NCBI GenBank assembly: GCA_903822175.1
Contig: CAIJOB010000015.1
Location: 62,001-126,000, forward strand
Reading direction: 5' to 3'
Length of the DNA: 64,000 bases
Source of the DNA: an uncultured Alphaproteobacteria bacterium
GTDB taxonomy: Bacteria; Pseudomonadota; Alphaproteobacteria; Caulobacterales; Caulobacteraceae
Shown here: positions 53,945 to 62,665 of the stretch, piece by piece
Layout of the letters: every line of letters begins with the position of its first letter
Position numbering within the stretch: position 1 is the stretch's first letter
Notes under the pieces: generated by a model
Seen by the model: only the letters and a program-made list of their open reading frames with translations
What the model was told of the DNA's origin: nothing
Databases searched by the model: none
Program-made: the position numbers and the translations under genes

Positions 53945-54745
53945 ATGGCTGAAGCGACCATGGGTTCGCGCGCAGGGATCAGCCCGCGCAAGTTCTACAT
54001 GCTGATGGCCTGGACCTGCCTGGCGGTGGCGGTGCTGGGCTTCATGCCGACCTATTTCATGCCGCTGGCGCAGGCGAAGTTCGACGCGCCGCCGATCATC
54101 CACATCCACGGCCTGGTGATGTTCTCCTGGGTCGCCTTTTTTGTGGTCCAGGCCTCGCTGGTCTCGGGCGGCAATGTGCTGGCGCACCGCGCCTGGGGCG
54201 TGGTCGGCGTGGCGATCATCACCGCCATGGTGTTCATCGTCACCGCGGTCGAGATCATGCGCATCCACCAGGTGTCGCAGGCGGGCGTGCCGGCGGACGT
54301 CACCGAGGGGACCAAGGCCTTCTCCTGGGTGACCATGGGCACGCTGTTCCTGGTCGTGCCGGCGTTCATCGTCGCCATCGCCAATGTGAAGCGGCCGGAG
54401 ATCCACAAGCGGCTGATCCTGTTGATCACCGTCTCCATGCTGGCCGCGCCGATCGCCCGCTGGTTCCTGACCTTCCTGGCCCCGCCACCGGACCCCAACG
54501 CGCCCGCCCTGCCGCCCGGCGTCGTCCCGGCCCCGCCGGTCCCGGTCGCCATCGCGCCCGCCATGGTCGGCGACATCATCCTGCTGATCGCCATGACCTA
54601 CGACTGGCGCACCCGAGGCCGCCCGCACCCGGTCTACCTGATCGGCGGCGCGATCCTGCTCCTGCAGCAGCTCACCGTGGTCCAGGTGGGGCACTCAGCG
54701 CTGTGGCAAGCGGTGGCGACGTGGATTGGGAAGATGGCGGGGTAG
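53945..54745 (+). CDS. Multi-pass membrane protein of unknown function
   Basis: The 266-residue product has about seven transmembrane helices (FYMLMAWTCLAVAVLGFMP, HIHGLVMFSWVAFFVVQA, WGVVGVAIITAMVFIVTAVEIM, WVTMGTLFLVVPAFIVAIANV, RLILLITVSMLAAPIARW, VGDIILLIAMTYDW and the last near residue 240) and a Pro-rich loop (PPPDPNAPALPPGVVPAPP). His residues in HIHG, AHRA and EIHKR lie near membrane faces, as in haem- or metal-binding membrane proteins, which is a speculation. The start ATG has GGGGGGA eight bases upstream. No named family is recognised with confidence. Confidence 0.8.
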   Translation: MAEATMGSRAGISPRKFYMLMAWTCLAVAVLGFMPTYFMPLAQAKFDAPPIIHIHGLVMFSWVAFFVVQASLVSGGNVLAHRAWGVVGVAIITAMVFIVTAVEIMRIHQVSQAGVPADVTEGTKAFSWVTMGTLFLVVPAFIVAIANVKRPEIHKRLILLITVSMLAAPIARWFLTFLAPPPDPNAPALPPGVVPAPPVPVAIAPAMVGDIILLIAMTYDWRTRGRPHPVYLIGGAILLLQQLTVVQVGHSALWQAVATWIGKMAG

Positions 54746-54955
54746 CGCCGGAAAGCGCCTCCCCCTGCGTTAACCTCCCACTGTGGCGCTAACACCCCAC
54801 AGGGCCCACAAGCGGCGCCGTTCATGCAGCTGTCAGGGAACCTGTGCTGTGATCCGTACGTAACCGAGACATCACAGGGCCGAGGACCTTCGCGGGTCAT
54901 TCAGATTCGCGAGGGGCGTCGAGGAACCTGGGACGTTCTTTTGAGGTGCTGCCGT

Positions 54956-55261
54956 ATGAGCCCGTCTCTCAGCGTAGTGGCCGACAACGACCTGCGGGCC
55001 GTCGCCGCCCCTAAACCCGAAACCCCCAAGCCCGAAACCGTCGCCGAGCACGTGCGCCGGCTGCAGGCGGAAGCCCGGCAGCTGGCCAAGGATCACATCC
55101 ACGCGTTCACCGCCGCCATCTCCGAGGCCGAGCACATGGCCGCCGAGATCGCGCAGGGCGGCGACGCCTATCCGGCCGGGGTGCGCGACCTGGCCCGCCG
55201 CTTCGCCGAAGACGCCGAGGCGCGGGTGCAGACCCTGGAAGCGATCACCGCTCGGGCGTAA
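54956..55261 (+). CDS. Small hypothetical helical protein
   Basis: A 101-residue product. After a disordered Pro-rich N-terminus (AAPKPETPKPETVAEH) the remainder is amphipathic and helical (VRRLQAEARQLAKDHIHAFTAAISEAEHMAAEIAQGG in parts, then VRDLARRFAEDAEARVQTLEAI). No family is recognised. The ATG at 54956 has GAGGTG eight bases upstream; the open frame before it is not supported. It ends directly in front of the palindromic element at 55263. Confidence 0.65.
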   Translation: MSPSLSVVADNDLRAVAAPKPETPKPETVAEHVRRLQAEARQLAKDHIHAFTAAISEAEHMAAEIAQGGDAYPAGVRDLARRFAEDAEARVQTLEAITARA

Positions 55262-55262
55262 A

Positions 55263-55370
55263 TTGCTCCCCGTAGGGGGAGCTGTCAGCGAAGCTGACTG
55301 AGGGGGTCCTCCTAGGTCTGAGCGGAAGCCCCCTCCGGCGCTTCGCGCCACCTCCCCCTGCGGGGAGGAA
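55263..55370. repeat. Palindromic element with inverted GGGGAG-rich ends
   Basis: The 108-bp element has two hairpins: CTCCCC-gta-GGGGGAG at 55266-55280 and CTCCCCCTGCGGGGAG at 55352-55368, joined by complementary TGAGGGGG/CCCCCTCC blocks, so the whole folds back on itself. It sits between convergent genes, two bases after one stop and adjacent to the other. Confidence 0.75.
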
Positions 55371-55637
55371 TTACCGCGCCAGATCGCCGAATTCCTTGCT
55401 GCGCCGCAGCCAGGCGGCCGCGTAGCCGCAGATCGGCGTGACCTTCAGGCCCTGGGCGCGGATGTCGGCGCTGAGCGCGGCCATCAGGCGGCCCGCCGCG
55501 CCCGTGCCGCGCAGGGCCTCGGGCGCCTCGACGTGGTCGATGAAGATGCGGTCGCCGGCCTTGCGGTAGTCGGCCCAGGAGGTCTGGCCCTGCTCGTCCA
55601 GTTCGTAGCGGGCGCCGGTGTCGCGCAACTCAGACAT
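55371..55637 (-). CDS. Small GNAT-type N-acetyltransferase (YjdJ-like)
   Basis: An 88-residue minimal GNAT protein of the COG2388 kind: YELDEQGQTSWADYRK, the core strand FIDHVEAPEALRGTGAAGRLMAAL with the acetyl-CoA loop RGTGAAGRL, and the C-terminal VTPICGYAAAWLRR with the conserved Cys. Members are small and their substrates are not known. The ATG at 55637 has AGGAG eight bases upstream. The stop abuts the palindromic element. Confidence 0.88.
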   Translation of the reverse strand: MSELRDTGARYELDEQGQTSWADYRKAGDRIFIDHVEAPEALRGTGAAGRLMAALSADIRAQGLKVTPICGYAAAWLRRSKEFGDLAR

Positions 55638-55708
55638 ATCGTGTTCTCCTGCGGCCGGAACGCGCCTAGCTTCGTAAGACAACTGGGCATGGGATGGGAG
55701 GGTTCAAG

Positions 55709-56437
55709 ATGACACGCACGATCCTGATTTGTGGCGCCGCCGTTCTGGCGCTCAGCGCCTGTTCCAAGAAGACCGATACGGCGGCCACCGGAACCGCGGC
55801 GCCGGCCAACGCGACCGCCGCGGCCTCGCCGCCCTCAGGGCCGATGAACCTGCCGTCGCGCAAGGCGGGGCTGTGGGAGCAGACGCTCAACTCCGACCGG
55901 GGCGAGCATGAGGGCGGAAAGGGCATCCATCAGACGATCAGCATGTGCCTGGACGCGGCCTTCGACCAGAAGATGAAGGTCTGGGGCAGCCAGGCCGGCA
56001 AGTCCAACTGCAGCGAGGAGCGGATCAGCCAGCACCTGGGCGGCGGCTGGTCGTTCCACGCGGTCTGCGCCATGGGCGAGAGCGGCACGGTGACCTCCGA
56101 CGGCGAGGCGACCGGCGACTTCGGCTCGCACTATACGGTCAATGTGACCTCGACCACGGCGGGCTCGCCGATGGCCCAGGCCAACGGGACCCACAAGATG
56201 TCCATCGAGGGGACCTGGAAAGGCCCCTGCCCGGCCGACATGAAGGCCGGCGATATGCGCATGGGCAACGGCATGACCATCAACATGGCCGGCGGGACCC
56301 CGCAGATCGAAGGCGGCCCGAGCGGGGCCGACATGGCCAAGCTGCGGGCCGAGGCCATGTCCGGTCACATGGACAAGGGCGACATCGCCAAACTCCGCGC
56401 CCAGGCCGAGGCGATGCGGAAGCAGGCGGGGCAGTAA
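55709..56437 (+). CDS. DUF3617-domain lipoprotein
   Basis: A 242-residue exported lipoprotein: signal MTRTILICGAAVLALSAC with the lipobox LSAC (Cys18), a Ala/Thr-rich linker, and a DUF3617-type domain (RKAGLWEQTLNSD, MCLDAAFDQKM, NCSEERISQHLGGGWSFHAVC, GDFGSHYTVNVTSTT, CPADMKAGDM) with several conserved Cys. The function of this family is unknown. The ATG at 55709 has GGGAGGG eight bases upstream. The C-terminus carries a repeated KLRAxAE pattern (MAKLRAEAMSG, IAKLRAQAEAM). Confidence 0.88.
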   Translation: MTRTILICGAAVLALSACSKKTDTAATGTAAPANATAAASPPSGPMNLPSRKAGLWEQTLNSDRGEHEGGKGIHQTISMCLDAAFDQKMKVWGSQAGKSNCSEERISQHLGGGWSFHAVCAMGESGTVTSDGEATGDFGSHYTVNVTSTTAGSPMAQANGTHKMSIEGTWKGPCPADMKAGDMRMGNGMTINMAGGTPQIEGGPSGADMAKLRAEAMSGHMDKGDIAKLRAQAEAMRKQAGQ

Positions 56438-56447
56438 CCCACACCAC

Positions 56448-56556
56448 CGCTCAATCCCCGCGAAGGCGGGGACCCAAGCTGAGTCAGCGGCTTGAGTTGC
56501 GGCCGTGGACCGAAAATCGGAGTCGGCTTGGGTCCCCGCCTTCGCGGGGATGAGCG
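56448..56556. repeat. Long inverted repeat, arms of about 31 bp
   Basis: The left arm (56448-56479, with core CCCCGCGAAGGCGGGGACCC) and right arm (56526-56556) are complementary except for one extra base. It lies between the convergent DUF3617 and thiolase genes, five bases from the thiolase stop, and probably ends transcription from both sides. Confidence 0.85.
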
Positions 56557-56560
56557 GATC

Positions 56561-57763
56561 TTAAATGAGTTCCACCGCCATGGCGGTGGCTTCGCCGCCG
56601 CCGATGCAGAGGCTGGCGACGCCGCGTTTGCCGCCTCGGGCTTCCAGGGCTGAGAGCAGGGTCGCCAGGATGCGGGCGCCACTGGCGCCGATCGGGTGAC
56701 CAAGCGCGCAGGCGCCGCCGTTGACGTTGAGCTTGGCGCGATCGATGCCCAGGTCCCGCTCGGCGATCATGGCGACCACGGCGAAGGCTTCGTTGACCTC
56801 GAACAGATCGACGTCAGCGACGCTCCAGCCGGCGCGCTTGAGGCACTTCTGGATGGCCGGCACAGGCGCGGTGGTGAACAGGCTGGGCTCGTGGGCGTGG
56901 GCAGCGTGGGCCGCGACCCGGGCGACGATGGTCATGCCCAGGCGCCTGGCGACGCTCTCGCGGGTCATCACCAGGGCGGCGGCGCCGTCGCTGATCGACG
57001 AGGCGTTGGCGGCGGTGATGGTCCCATCCTTGGAGAAGGCGGGTTTGAGGGTCGGGATCTTGGCGGGGTCGGCCTTGGCCGGCTGTTCGTCGTCGACGAT
57101 CAGCACGGCGCCCTTGCGGGTGACCACCTCGAAGGGGACGATCTCGCGGGTGAAGGCGCCGCTGGCCGTGGCCGCCTTGGCGTTGGTCAGCGAGCGGATG
57201 GCGAACTCGTCCATGGCCTCGCGGGTGAACTGGTAGGACTTGGCGGTCTCCTCGGCGAAGGAGCCCATCAGGCGGCCGGGCTCGTAGGCGTCCTCAAGGC
57301 CGTCCAGGTACATGCTGTCGTAGGACGTATCGTGGCCGATGCGGGCGCCGGCGCGGTGTTTGGTCAGCAGGTAGGGCGAATTGGTCATGCTCTCCATGCC
57401 GCCCGCGACGATGATCTCGGCGGTGCCGGCGGCCAGCGCGTCGTGCGCCATGATCGCGGCCTGCATGCCCGAGCCGCACATCTTGTTGACCGTGGTGGCC
57501 TCGACCGACTTGGGCAGGCCCGCGCCGATGGCCGCCTGACGGGCCGGCGCCTGGCCAAGGCCCGCGGGCAGGACGCAGCCCATGACGATCTGCTCGACCG
57601 CGTCGGCGGGCGCGCCGGAGCGCTCCACCGCGGCGCGGACGGCGGCGGCCCCCAGCTCGGTGGCCTTGACCGGCGCGAACACGCCCTGGAAGCCGCCCAT
57701 GGGCGTGCGGGCGTAGCTGGCGATGACGACGGGGTCGCCAGAGCGGTTGGGGGCTTGGGTCAT
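56561..57763 (-). CDS. Acetyl-CoA acetyltransferase (thiolase)
   Basis: The 400-residue enzyme is a type II thiolase that condenses or cleaves acetoacetyl-CoA. The acyl-accepting Cys is in NKMCGSGMQA, the active-site His in FEVNEAFAVV context with NGGACALGHPIGASGARI, and the second Cys in SLCIGGGEATAM. Length and the LNVNGGACALGHP pattern fit acetoacetyl-CoA thiolases used in PHB or ketone metabolism; degradation of branched substrates cannot be excluded. The ATG at 57763 is seven bases behind the mnmA stop, so the two share a transcript. Confidence 0.93.
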   Translation of the reverse strand: MTQAPNRSGDPVVIASYARTPMGGFQGVFAPVKATELGAAAVRAAVERSGAPADAVEQIVMGCVLPAGLGQAPARQAAIGAGLPKSVEATTVNKMCGSGMQAAIMAHDALAAGTAEIIVAGGMESMTNSPYLLTKHRAGARIGHDTSYDSMYLDGLEDAYEPGRLMGSFAEETAKSYQFTREAMDEFAIRSLTNAKAATASGAFTREIVPFEVVTRKGAVLIVDDEQPAKADPAKIPTLKPAFSKDGTITAANASSISDGAAALVMTRESVARRLGMTIVARVAAHAAHAHEPSLFTTAPVPAIQKCLKRAGWSVADVDLFEVNEAFAVVAMIAERDLGIDRAKLNVNGGACALGHPIGASGARILATLLSALEARGGKRGVASLCIGGGEATAMAVELI

Positions 57764-57770
57764 ATGACTT

Positions 57771-58961
57771 TCACTGGGCGCGGAGAGCTGAAGCGATGAA
57801 GCCGCCGCCGAGCACGCGGGTGGGCGCCTCCGGGGCGTAGAGGGCGCAGGCCTGGCCAGGCGCGACGCCTTCTTCGTGAGTGTCGAACAGCACACCGGGC
57901 TGGCCGTCGACCAGGGCCAGCCGGCCGGCCACCGGCTCGCGGGTCGAGCGCACGCGGGCCAGCACCGGACGGGCGGCTTCGCAGGCGGCCTCGATCGAGG
58001 CGGCGTCGCCGATCCAGTTCACTTCCTTCAGGATCAGGCTTTGGATCAGCAGCGCCTCGCGCGGGCCGACGATCACCTGGCGGGTCGCCGCGTCGATGCG
58101 GACCACGAACAGCGGATCGCCCACCGCGACGTTGAGGCCGCGCCGCTGACCGATGGTGTAGCGGGTGACGCCTTCGTGGCTCCCCAGCACCCGGCCATCC
58201 ATGTGGACGATGTCACCGGGCAACGCGCCTTGCGGGCGCAGGCGGTCGATGACCGTGGTATAGCGGCCTTCGGGGACGAAGCAGATGTCCTGGCTATCCG
58301 GCTTGTCGGCCACCGCCAGGCCCAGCTCGGCGGCGGCGGCGCGCACGGCGGGCTTGGGCAGGCCGCCTAGCGGGAAGCGCAGATAGTCGAGCTGCTCCGC
58401 CGTGGTGGCGAACAGGAAGTAGCTCTGGTCGCGGTTGGCGTCGGCGGCGCGGTGCAGCTCGGGGCCGCCTGGGCCCACCTCGCGGCGGACATAGTGGCCG
58501 GTGGCCATGGCGTCCGCGCCCAGGTCGCGGGCGACGTCCAAGAGGTCGCGGAACTTCACCGTCTGATTGCAGCGCACGCAGGGGATCGGCGTCTCGCCGC
58601 GCAGATAGGCATCGGCGAAGTCCTCCATCACCTGGTCGCGGAACCGGCTCTCGTAGTCGAGGACGTAGTGGGGGATGCCCAGGCCCTCGGCGGCGGTGCG
58701 CGCGTCGTGGATGTCCTGGCCGGCGCAGCAGGCGCCCTTCTTCTGGATCGCCGCGCCGTGGTCGTAGAGCTGCAAGGTCACGCCGACCACGTCATAGCCG
58801 GCCTTGGCCAGCAGGGCGGCGGTCACTGTGGAGTCCACCCCGCCCGACATGGCCGCCACGATCCGCGTCCCGGCAGGCAGGCGCACGGCGTCCCGCGCGG
58901 CCTCGATCAGGCCGTCGCTGAGGCTCGCGGTGGTGAGGACCGGGGCGTTCATGCCGCCCAT
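57771..58961 (-). CDS. mnmA: tRNA-specific 2-thiouridylase
   Basis: The 396-residue enzyme adds sulfur to U34 of glutamate, lysine and glutamine tRNAs. The ATP-binding PP-loop is SGGVDST at about residue 40, the two catalytic Cys are in [11 protein letters not shown] and [11 protein letters not shown], and ATGHYVR and YTIGQRRGL are conserved. Two starts are possible: ATG 58961 (MGGMNAP) has GGAGG nine bases upstream, supplied by the neighbouring palindromic element, and ATG 58952 has a poorer site; the first is chosen. Thiolase follows by seven bases. Confidence 0.96.
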   Translation of the reverse strand: MGGMNAPVLTTASLSDGLIEAARDAVRLPAGTRIVAAMSGGVDSTVTAALLAKAGYDVVGVTLQLYDHGAAIQKKGACCAGQDIHDARTAAEGLGIPHYVLDYESRFRDQVMEDFADAYLRGETPIPCVRCNQTVKFRDLLDVARDLGADAMATGHYVRREVGPGGPELHRAADANRDQSYFLFATTAEQLDYLRFPLGGLPKPAVRAAAAELGLAVADKPDSQDICFVPEGRYTTVIDRLRPQGALPGDIVHMDGRVLGSHEGVTRYTIGQRRGLNVAVGDPLFVVRIDAATRQVIVGPREALLIQSLILKEVNWIGDAASIEAACEAARPVLARVRSTREPVAGRLALVDGQPGVLFDTHEEGVAPGQACALYAPEAPTRVLGGGFIASALRAQ

Positions 58962-58964
58962 ATA

Positions 58965-59112
58965 GCGTTCCCTCCCCGTCTTGGGGAGGGTGGCGAGCAC
59001 AGCGAGACGGGTGGGGAACGGTGGGCCGGCGTGCTGGGTCAGCGCTTGAACGCGACTTCCCCACCCGTCTCGGCTCCGCCTCGCCACCCTCCCTACAAGG
59101 GGGAGGGAAGGC
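58965..59112. repeat. Family-A palindromic element, copy 2
   Basis: The 148-bp element shares CGTTCCCTCC, GGAGGGTGGCGAG, GAGACGGGTGGG, TGGGCCG and CTTCCCCACCC with the copy at 35691-35841. Its ends are complementary (CCCTCCCC with GGGGGAGGG) and the outer part overlaps the mnmA ribosome binding site on the minus strand. It ends at the flgL stop. Confidence 0.85.
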
Positions 59113-60066
59113 TTAGCCGGCCGGCAGTAGGGTCAGCAGGCTGTCGCTCTGCAGGGACTGCAGCACCTTGGCCGAGGCCTGGACCGAGAGCTGGGCGTTG
59201 GAAAGGTCGGTGGCGGCCTTGGCCATGTCGGCGTCGGTGATGTTGCCGATCATGCTGGTCAGCGTGTTCTGCTGGGTGACCAGGTTCTTGGCCACGGTAT
59301 CGACCTGCTGCTGCACCAGGCCGTTCTGAGCGGCGGCCGAGGTCAGGTTCGTGCTGATGCCGACCCAGTTCTGCATGGCGCCCGTCAGGAAGGTCGCCTG
59401 GGCGGCTGTGAGCGGGCCGTTGAGCGGACCGTTGGGGCCGTCGTTGTAGGCCTGGATCGCCTGGAAGGCGGTCATCATCGGCGAGCCCAGATTGCTGGCC
59501 AGCTGGCCGGTGGTGACGGTGGTGGAGTCGTCCAGCTTGGCCTTCACCGTGTAGCTGTCGTTCTGGAAGAAGGTCGAGATCGTGGGCAGCGGTCCCGGCG
59601 GCGAGCCGGCAGTGAGGTCGGTCATCTGCTGGGCGCTGACCGGCTGGGTGTTGATCTGGCCGCCGGAGAACAGGAACTTGCCGTCGTACTGGCTGTTGAG
59701 GCTGCTGACCGCGGTCTGGAACTGGTCCTGCACCTCCTGCATGAAGGTGTCGGCGTTGTTGCTGGCCAACGCATCGGCCATCGCCTGGCGAACCGCCGTG
59801 GCGGAGCCGGCGACAGAGGTCAGGGCCTGATCCTGCTGGGTCAGCTTGGCGGCGATCTGGCTGTTCTGCGCCTGGTAGTTGGTGATCCGCGCGTCGACCG
59901 ACTTCATCGCCGTCAGGGTCTCGGCCTGCTGGGCGAAGGCCTTCAGGTCGTTGCCGTTCTTGGTCGATGAGACGCGGTTTTCGGCGTTGGTCTGCGCACT
60001 CTCGGCGGCCATCAGGTTGGCCAGGATGGCGGAGTATTGTCCGGCGGTGGATACGCGGTCGACCAT
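59113..60066 (-). CDS. flgL: Flagellar hook-filament junction protein FlgL
   Basis: The 317-residue product has the flagellin-like terminal regions of FlgL: an N-terminal coiled coil ([33 protein letters not shown] in two parts) and a C-terminal helix ([25 protein letters not shown]), with a variable central domain. It joins hook and filament outside the cell after type III export. Forty bases separate it from flgK, indicating an operon transcribed leftward from the sigma-54 type promoter near 62366. No Sec signal is present, as expected. Confidence 0.93.
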   Translation of the reverse strand: MVDRVSTAGQYSAILANLMAAESAQTNAENRVSSTKNGNDLKAFAQQAETLTAMKSVDARITNYQAQNSQIAAKLTQQDQALTSVAGSATAVRQAMADALASNNADTFMQEVQDQFQTAVSSLNSQYDGKFLFSGGQINTQPVSAQQMTDLTAGSPPGPLPTISTFFQNDSYTVKAKLDDSTTVTTGQLASNLGSPMMTAFQAIQAYNDGPNGPLNGPLTAAQATFLTGAMQNWVGISTNLTSAAAQNGLVQQQVDTVAKNLVTQQNTLTSMIGNITDADMAKAATDLSNAQLSVQASAKVLQSLQSDSLLTLLPAG

Positions 60067-60106
60067 GGGGTGGTCCTCTTAGAGTCTGACGGGGCTTGCG
60101 GCCCGG

Positions 60107-62218
60107 TTAGTTCACGATGGCGAGCAGGGCGTCGAAGACGTCCTTGGTGGCTTGGATCATGCGGGCGTTGGCCGAATAGGCCTGCTGGAAGGTGGTCAGG
60201 TTGACGAGCTCTTCGTCGATATTGACGCCCTGCACCGCCTGCAGCTTGGCGTTCGCTTCGGTCTGGACGGCGGTGGCGCTGCCAGCCTGGCTAGATGCGG
60301 TCGCGGCGTCGCGGCCGATCGAGCCGCCGAACTGGGCTGCGTAGGCGTTCAGCGACATGTTGACGTTGCCAAGGTCGCCCGCCGCCTTCAGCAGCGTCGT
60401 GGTCTGGGTCGCCTGCGAGAGCGCCAGCGCGCCGGAGCCGTCGCCCGGCGCGACCGCCGGCGTGCCCGCCGTGGCGCCCAGGTTCAGCGTCGCCAGCGGG
60501 ACCAGGGTGGGATTGGCCGAGAGCGTCGGGTTGACCTCGTAGTTGCCGGCGCGCGCCGAGCGCACGGCGGTTCCCAGGCCGAACAGCTGGCTGATCGAGG
60601 GCCCGCCCACGCCACGCGAGGTGGTGTCCTGCGCGACGCTCACCTGAGCGTTCTGCGGCGCGGTCCCGGTGAAGGTGAGGTTCCCCTGCGCGTCGAGGTT
60701 GAAGGCCCCGTAGAGGCCGACGCCGGACGCGTTGTTGTTCAGCGCGTTGACCAGGTCGCCCACGGTCGGGTTGCCGGCCGGCGGCACGGCCACGGTGACG
60801 GTGCGCAGCGGATTTCCCGATGGCGACGAGAGCTGCAGGGTGATGGTCGATCCCGGCGCAAAGCCGTTGGCGTCGCCGAGGGCGAGCCCGGTGTCGTAGG
60901 TCGAAGGGCCGGTGGCGGTGACCAGATCGTTCAGGCCGAAGAACTGCGAGAAGCCCTCGCCGGCCTTCTGTGAGGTGCCCTCGTCGATGGCGACGCCATT
61001 GCTACCGGCCGCCGAGATCGACAGCGCGCCATTGGCGAAGCTCGCCGTGCCGGAGGCGCCGAGCGCGGTGTTCAGGCTGGCGACGAAGTTGGCCGGGGTG
61101 AAGGCGACGCCCGCCCCGCCGTTCACGCTCATAGTGCCGGCGGTGAAGTTGATGGCGACGGTCTTCTGCACCACCCCGTTGGCATCGGTGATCGCCACCG
61201 TCGAGGTCCCGGTGAAATTGCTGGCCGCGGTGGTCGCGTCGAGGCCGGTGTTGCGGCCGGTCAGCGAGGCCGGCGGCGGCGAGGCGGTCGCCGCGTTGCT
61301 GGCGGCGTTCAGCTGCTGGGCGGTGCGCGAGACGAACTCGCCAAGCTGATCCGACACGCCCGGCAGCTTGGTGTTGCGCAGGTCCAGGAGGCCGCGGATC
61401 TCGCCGGAATTGATGGTGATCGGCTGCGCATTGGGGACGCCGCCGGGCGTAACCGCAGTCAGGTAGCCGGGCGTCGTGGCCGAGGTATTGTAGGCGATCT
61501 GCGAGGGGCCGCCGTCGCCGACCAGCTGGATGCCCTCGGTGGAGCGCACTGTGACCCCGCCCTGCGATCGCGCCGAGACGTTGATGTTCATCAGGCCCGA
61601 CAGGGTGTTGAGGTCCTGCTGCTGGATGTTCTCCGAGCCCGTGGAATCGCCGCCGCTTACCTTGGCGCGGGCGATGTCGCTGTTCAGGCTGTCGATCTGC
61701 GTCAGCAGGGTGTTGATCTGCGAGACGTCGCTGGTCACCTGGTTGTCGACGGCGCCCGACAGCGCGTTGACCTGGGTGTTGATGCGGCCGGCGTCGTCCA
61801 GGAAGTTGCCGACCGTGGTCAGGGCCTGGCCGCGCAGCAGGCTCGATGACGGATCGTCCGCGGCGCTGGCGAAGTTGGCCGAGATGTTGTCCGGCATGTT
61901 GAAGAAGTAGTCGCCGGTGGTCGGGTCACCGAACAGGCTCTGCACGTTGTCGAGGAACTGCGAATAGATCGAATAGCGGCTGGAGTCGGAACCCGCCGTC
62001 TGGCTGGCCGACTGCAGGTACTGGTTGGTGACCCGCTGGACGCCGGCGACCTGGACGCCCATGCCCGCGCCGTTGACCACCAGCTGCTGCTGGATGACGG
62101 TCTTGCGCGTGTAGCCGGGCGTGTTGACGTTGGCGATGTTGTCGGAGATCGCGTTCAGGGCCGCTTGTGCGGCGTTCAGCCCTGAGGTCGCGGTCTGCAG
62201 GATGCCGTTGAGGGACAT
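60107..62218 (-). CDS. flgK: Flagellar hook-associated protein FlgK
   Basis: The 703-residue protein is first of the flgK-flgL operon. N-terminal (MSLNGILQTATSGLNAAQAALNAISDNIANVNTPGYTRK in parts) and C-terminal (VNIDEELVNLTTFQQAYSANARMIQATKDVFDALL in parts) coiled coils are the D0/D1 segments that pack into the hook end, and the long Ala/Thr/Ser-rich centre is the exposed variable region. The ATG at 62218 gives the family N-terminus; the frame continues upstream without similarity. Length is above the enterobacterial size because of the enlarged centre. Confidence 0.95.
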   Translation of the reverse strand: MSLNGILQTATSGLNAAQAALNAISDNIANVNTPGYTRKTVIQQQLVVNGAGMGVQVAGVQRVTNQYLQSASQTAGSDSSRYSIYSQFLDNVQSLFGDPTTGDYFFNMPDNISANFASAADDPSSSLLRGQALTTVGNFLDDAGRINTQVNALSGAVDNQVTSDVSQINTLLTQIDSLNSDIARAKVSGGDSTGSENIQQQDLNTLSGLMNINVSARSQGGVTVRSTEGIQLVGDGGPSQIAYNTSATTPGYLTAVTPGGVPNAQPITINSGEIRGLLDLRNTKLPGVSDQLGEFVSRTAQQLNAASNAATASPPPASLTGRNTGLDATTAASNFTGTSTVAITDANGVVQKTVAINFTAGTMSVNGGAGVAFTPANFVASLNTALGASGTASFANGALSISAAGSNGVAIDEGTSQKAGEGFSQFFGLNDLVTATGPSTYDTGLALGDANGFAPGSTITLQLSSPSGNPLRTVTVAVPPAGNPTVGDLVNALNNNASGVGLYGAFNLDAQGNLTFTGTAPQNAQVSVAQDTTSRGVGGPSISQLFGLGTAVRSARAGNYEVNPTLSANPTLVPLATLNLGATAGTPAVAPGDGSGALALSQATQTTTLLKAAGDLGNVNMSLNAYAAQFGGSIGRDAATASSQAGSATAVQTEANAKLQAVQGVNIDEELVNLTTFQQAYSANARMIQATKDVFDALLAIVN

Positions 62219-62365
62219 CGGGTTTAGGTCTCCGCCCGGCAAAGGCTGACGTGCCGCCCGGCCAATTCTGCCGAGGCTGCAACGAACGCCCACACGAGGC
62301 GCCGGGAAATCTTATTTGTTTTCAACATGGTCCCTTCTGGGAGCCGGTGAGATCGTGTGGTTAAC

Positions 62366-62382
62366 CGCAAGACCGGCGCCAG
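62366..62382 (-). promoter_or_regulatory. Sigma-54 type promoter of flgKL
   Basis: On the minus strand the sequence reads CTGGCGCCGGTCTTGCG: the -24 GG and -12 GC are exactly ten bases apart, and the -12 side is CTTGC. Transcription would start near 62355, about 137 bases before flgK. One mismatch to the TGGCAC consensus core (G for A). Confidence 0.65.
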
Positions 62383-62578
62383 TTCGCGGATGGGGCGGCG
62401 CCAGGTCTGGAGCTCGCCGGGTTTTGAGCGGGTCCGAGCCCAGATCCGAACTTGATCCGGCGGGCGGCAGGAAACGCCCCATGCGACGCCGAACGGCTCG
62501 GCAATTTCCGCTCTCACCCCACCCCCGGCTCCAGGGGCTAAACGGTGATTAGACCTGCAAAAACAACAATCTGACGAG

Positions 62579-62595
62579 TTGGCGCAAAGGTTGCT
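62579..62595 (+). promoter_or_regulatory. Sigma-54 type promoter of fliK
   Basis: TTGGCGCAAAGGTTGCT matches the TTGGCACG-N4-TTGCW consensus at all but two core positions, with GG and GC ten bases apart. Transcription would start near 62606, about 60 bases before fliK. Confidence 0.7.
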
Positions 62596-62665
62596 CCAGC
62601 TTGTCCGAATGTGCCCGGCGCAGCAGGCGTCTTGTCATCCTCCCATCCGAAAGCGTCTCCAGCGT

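Larger units (their letters stand above)
62219..62665. other. Divergent flagellar regulatory region
   Basis: The 447 bp between flgK and fliK hold no gene. Two sigma-54 type promoters point outward (62366-62382 minus, 62579-62595 plus). Between them lies CGGCAATTTCCG at 62499-62510, which could be a binding site for an activator of FlbD type; this is a guess from the known Caulobacter arrangement of divergent flaN/flbG promoters with shared enhancers. Confidence 0.6.

Noticed and set aside
54832..54862. GGAACC followed 16 bases later by CGTAA, reminiscent of a general-stress (EcfG/SigT) promoter.
   Set aside because: The -10 part reads CGTA and not CGTT, and the downstream gene has no known link to stress; too weak to annotate.
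62225..62300. Additional GGC...GC spacings near 62240 and 62285 on the minus strand that look like sigma-54 sites.
   Set aside because: The distance between GG and GC is 13 or 8-9 bases rather than the required 10.
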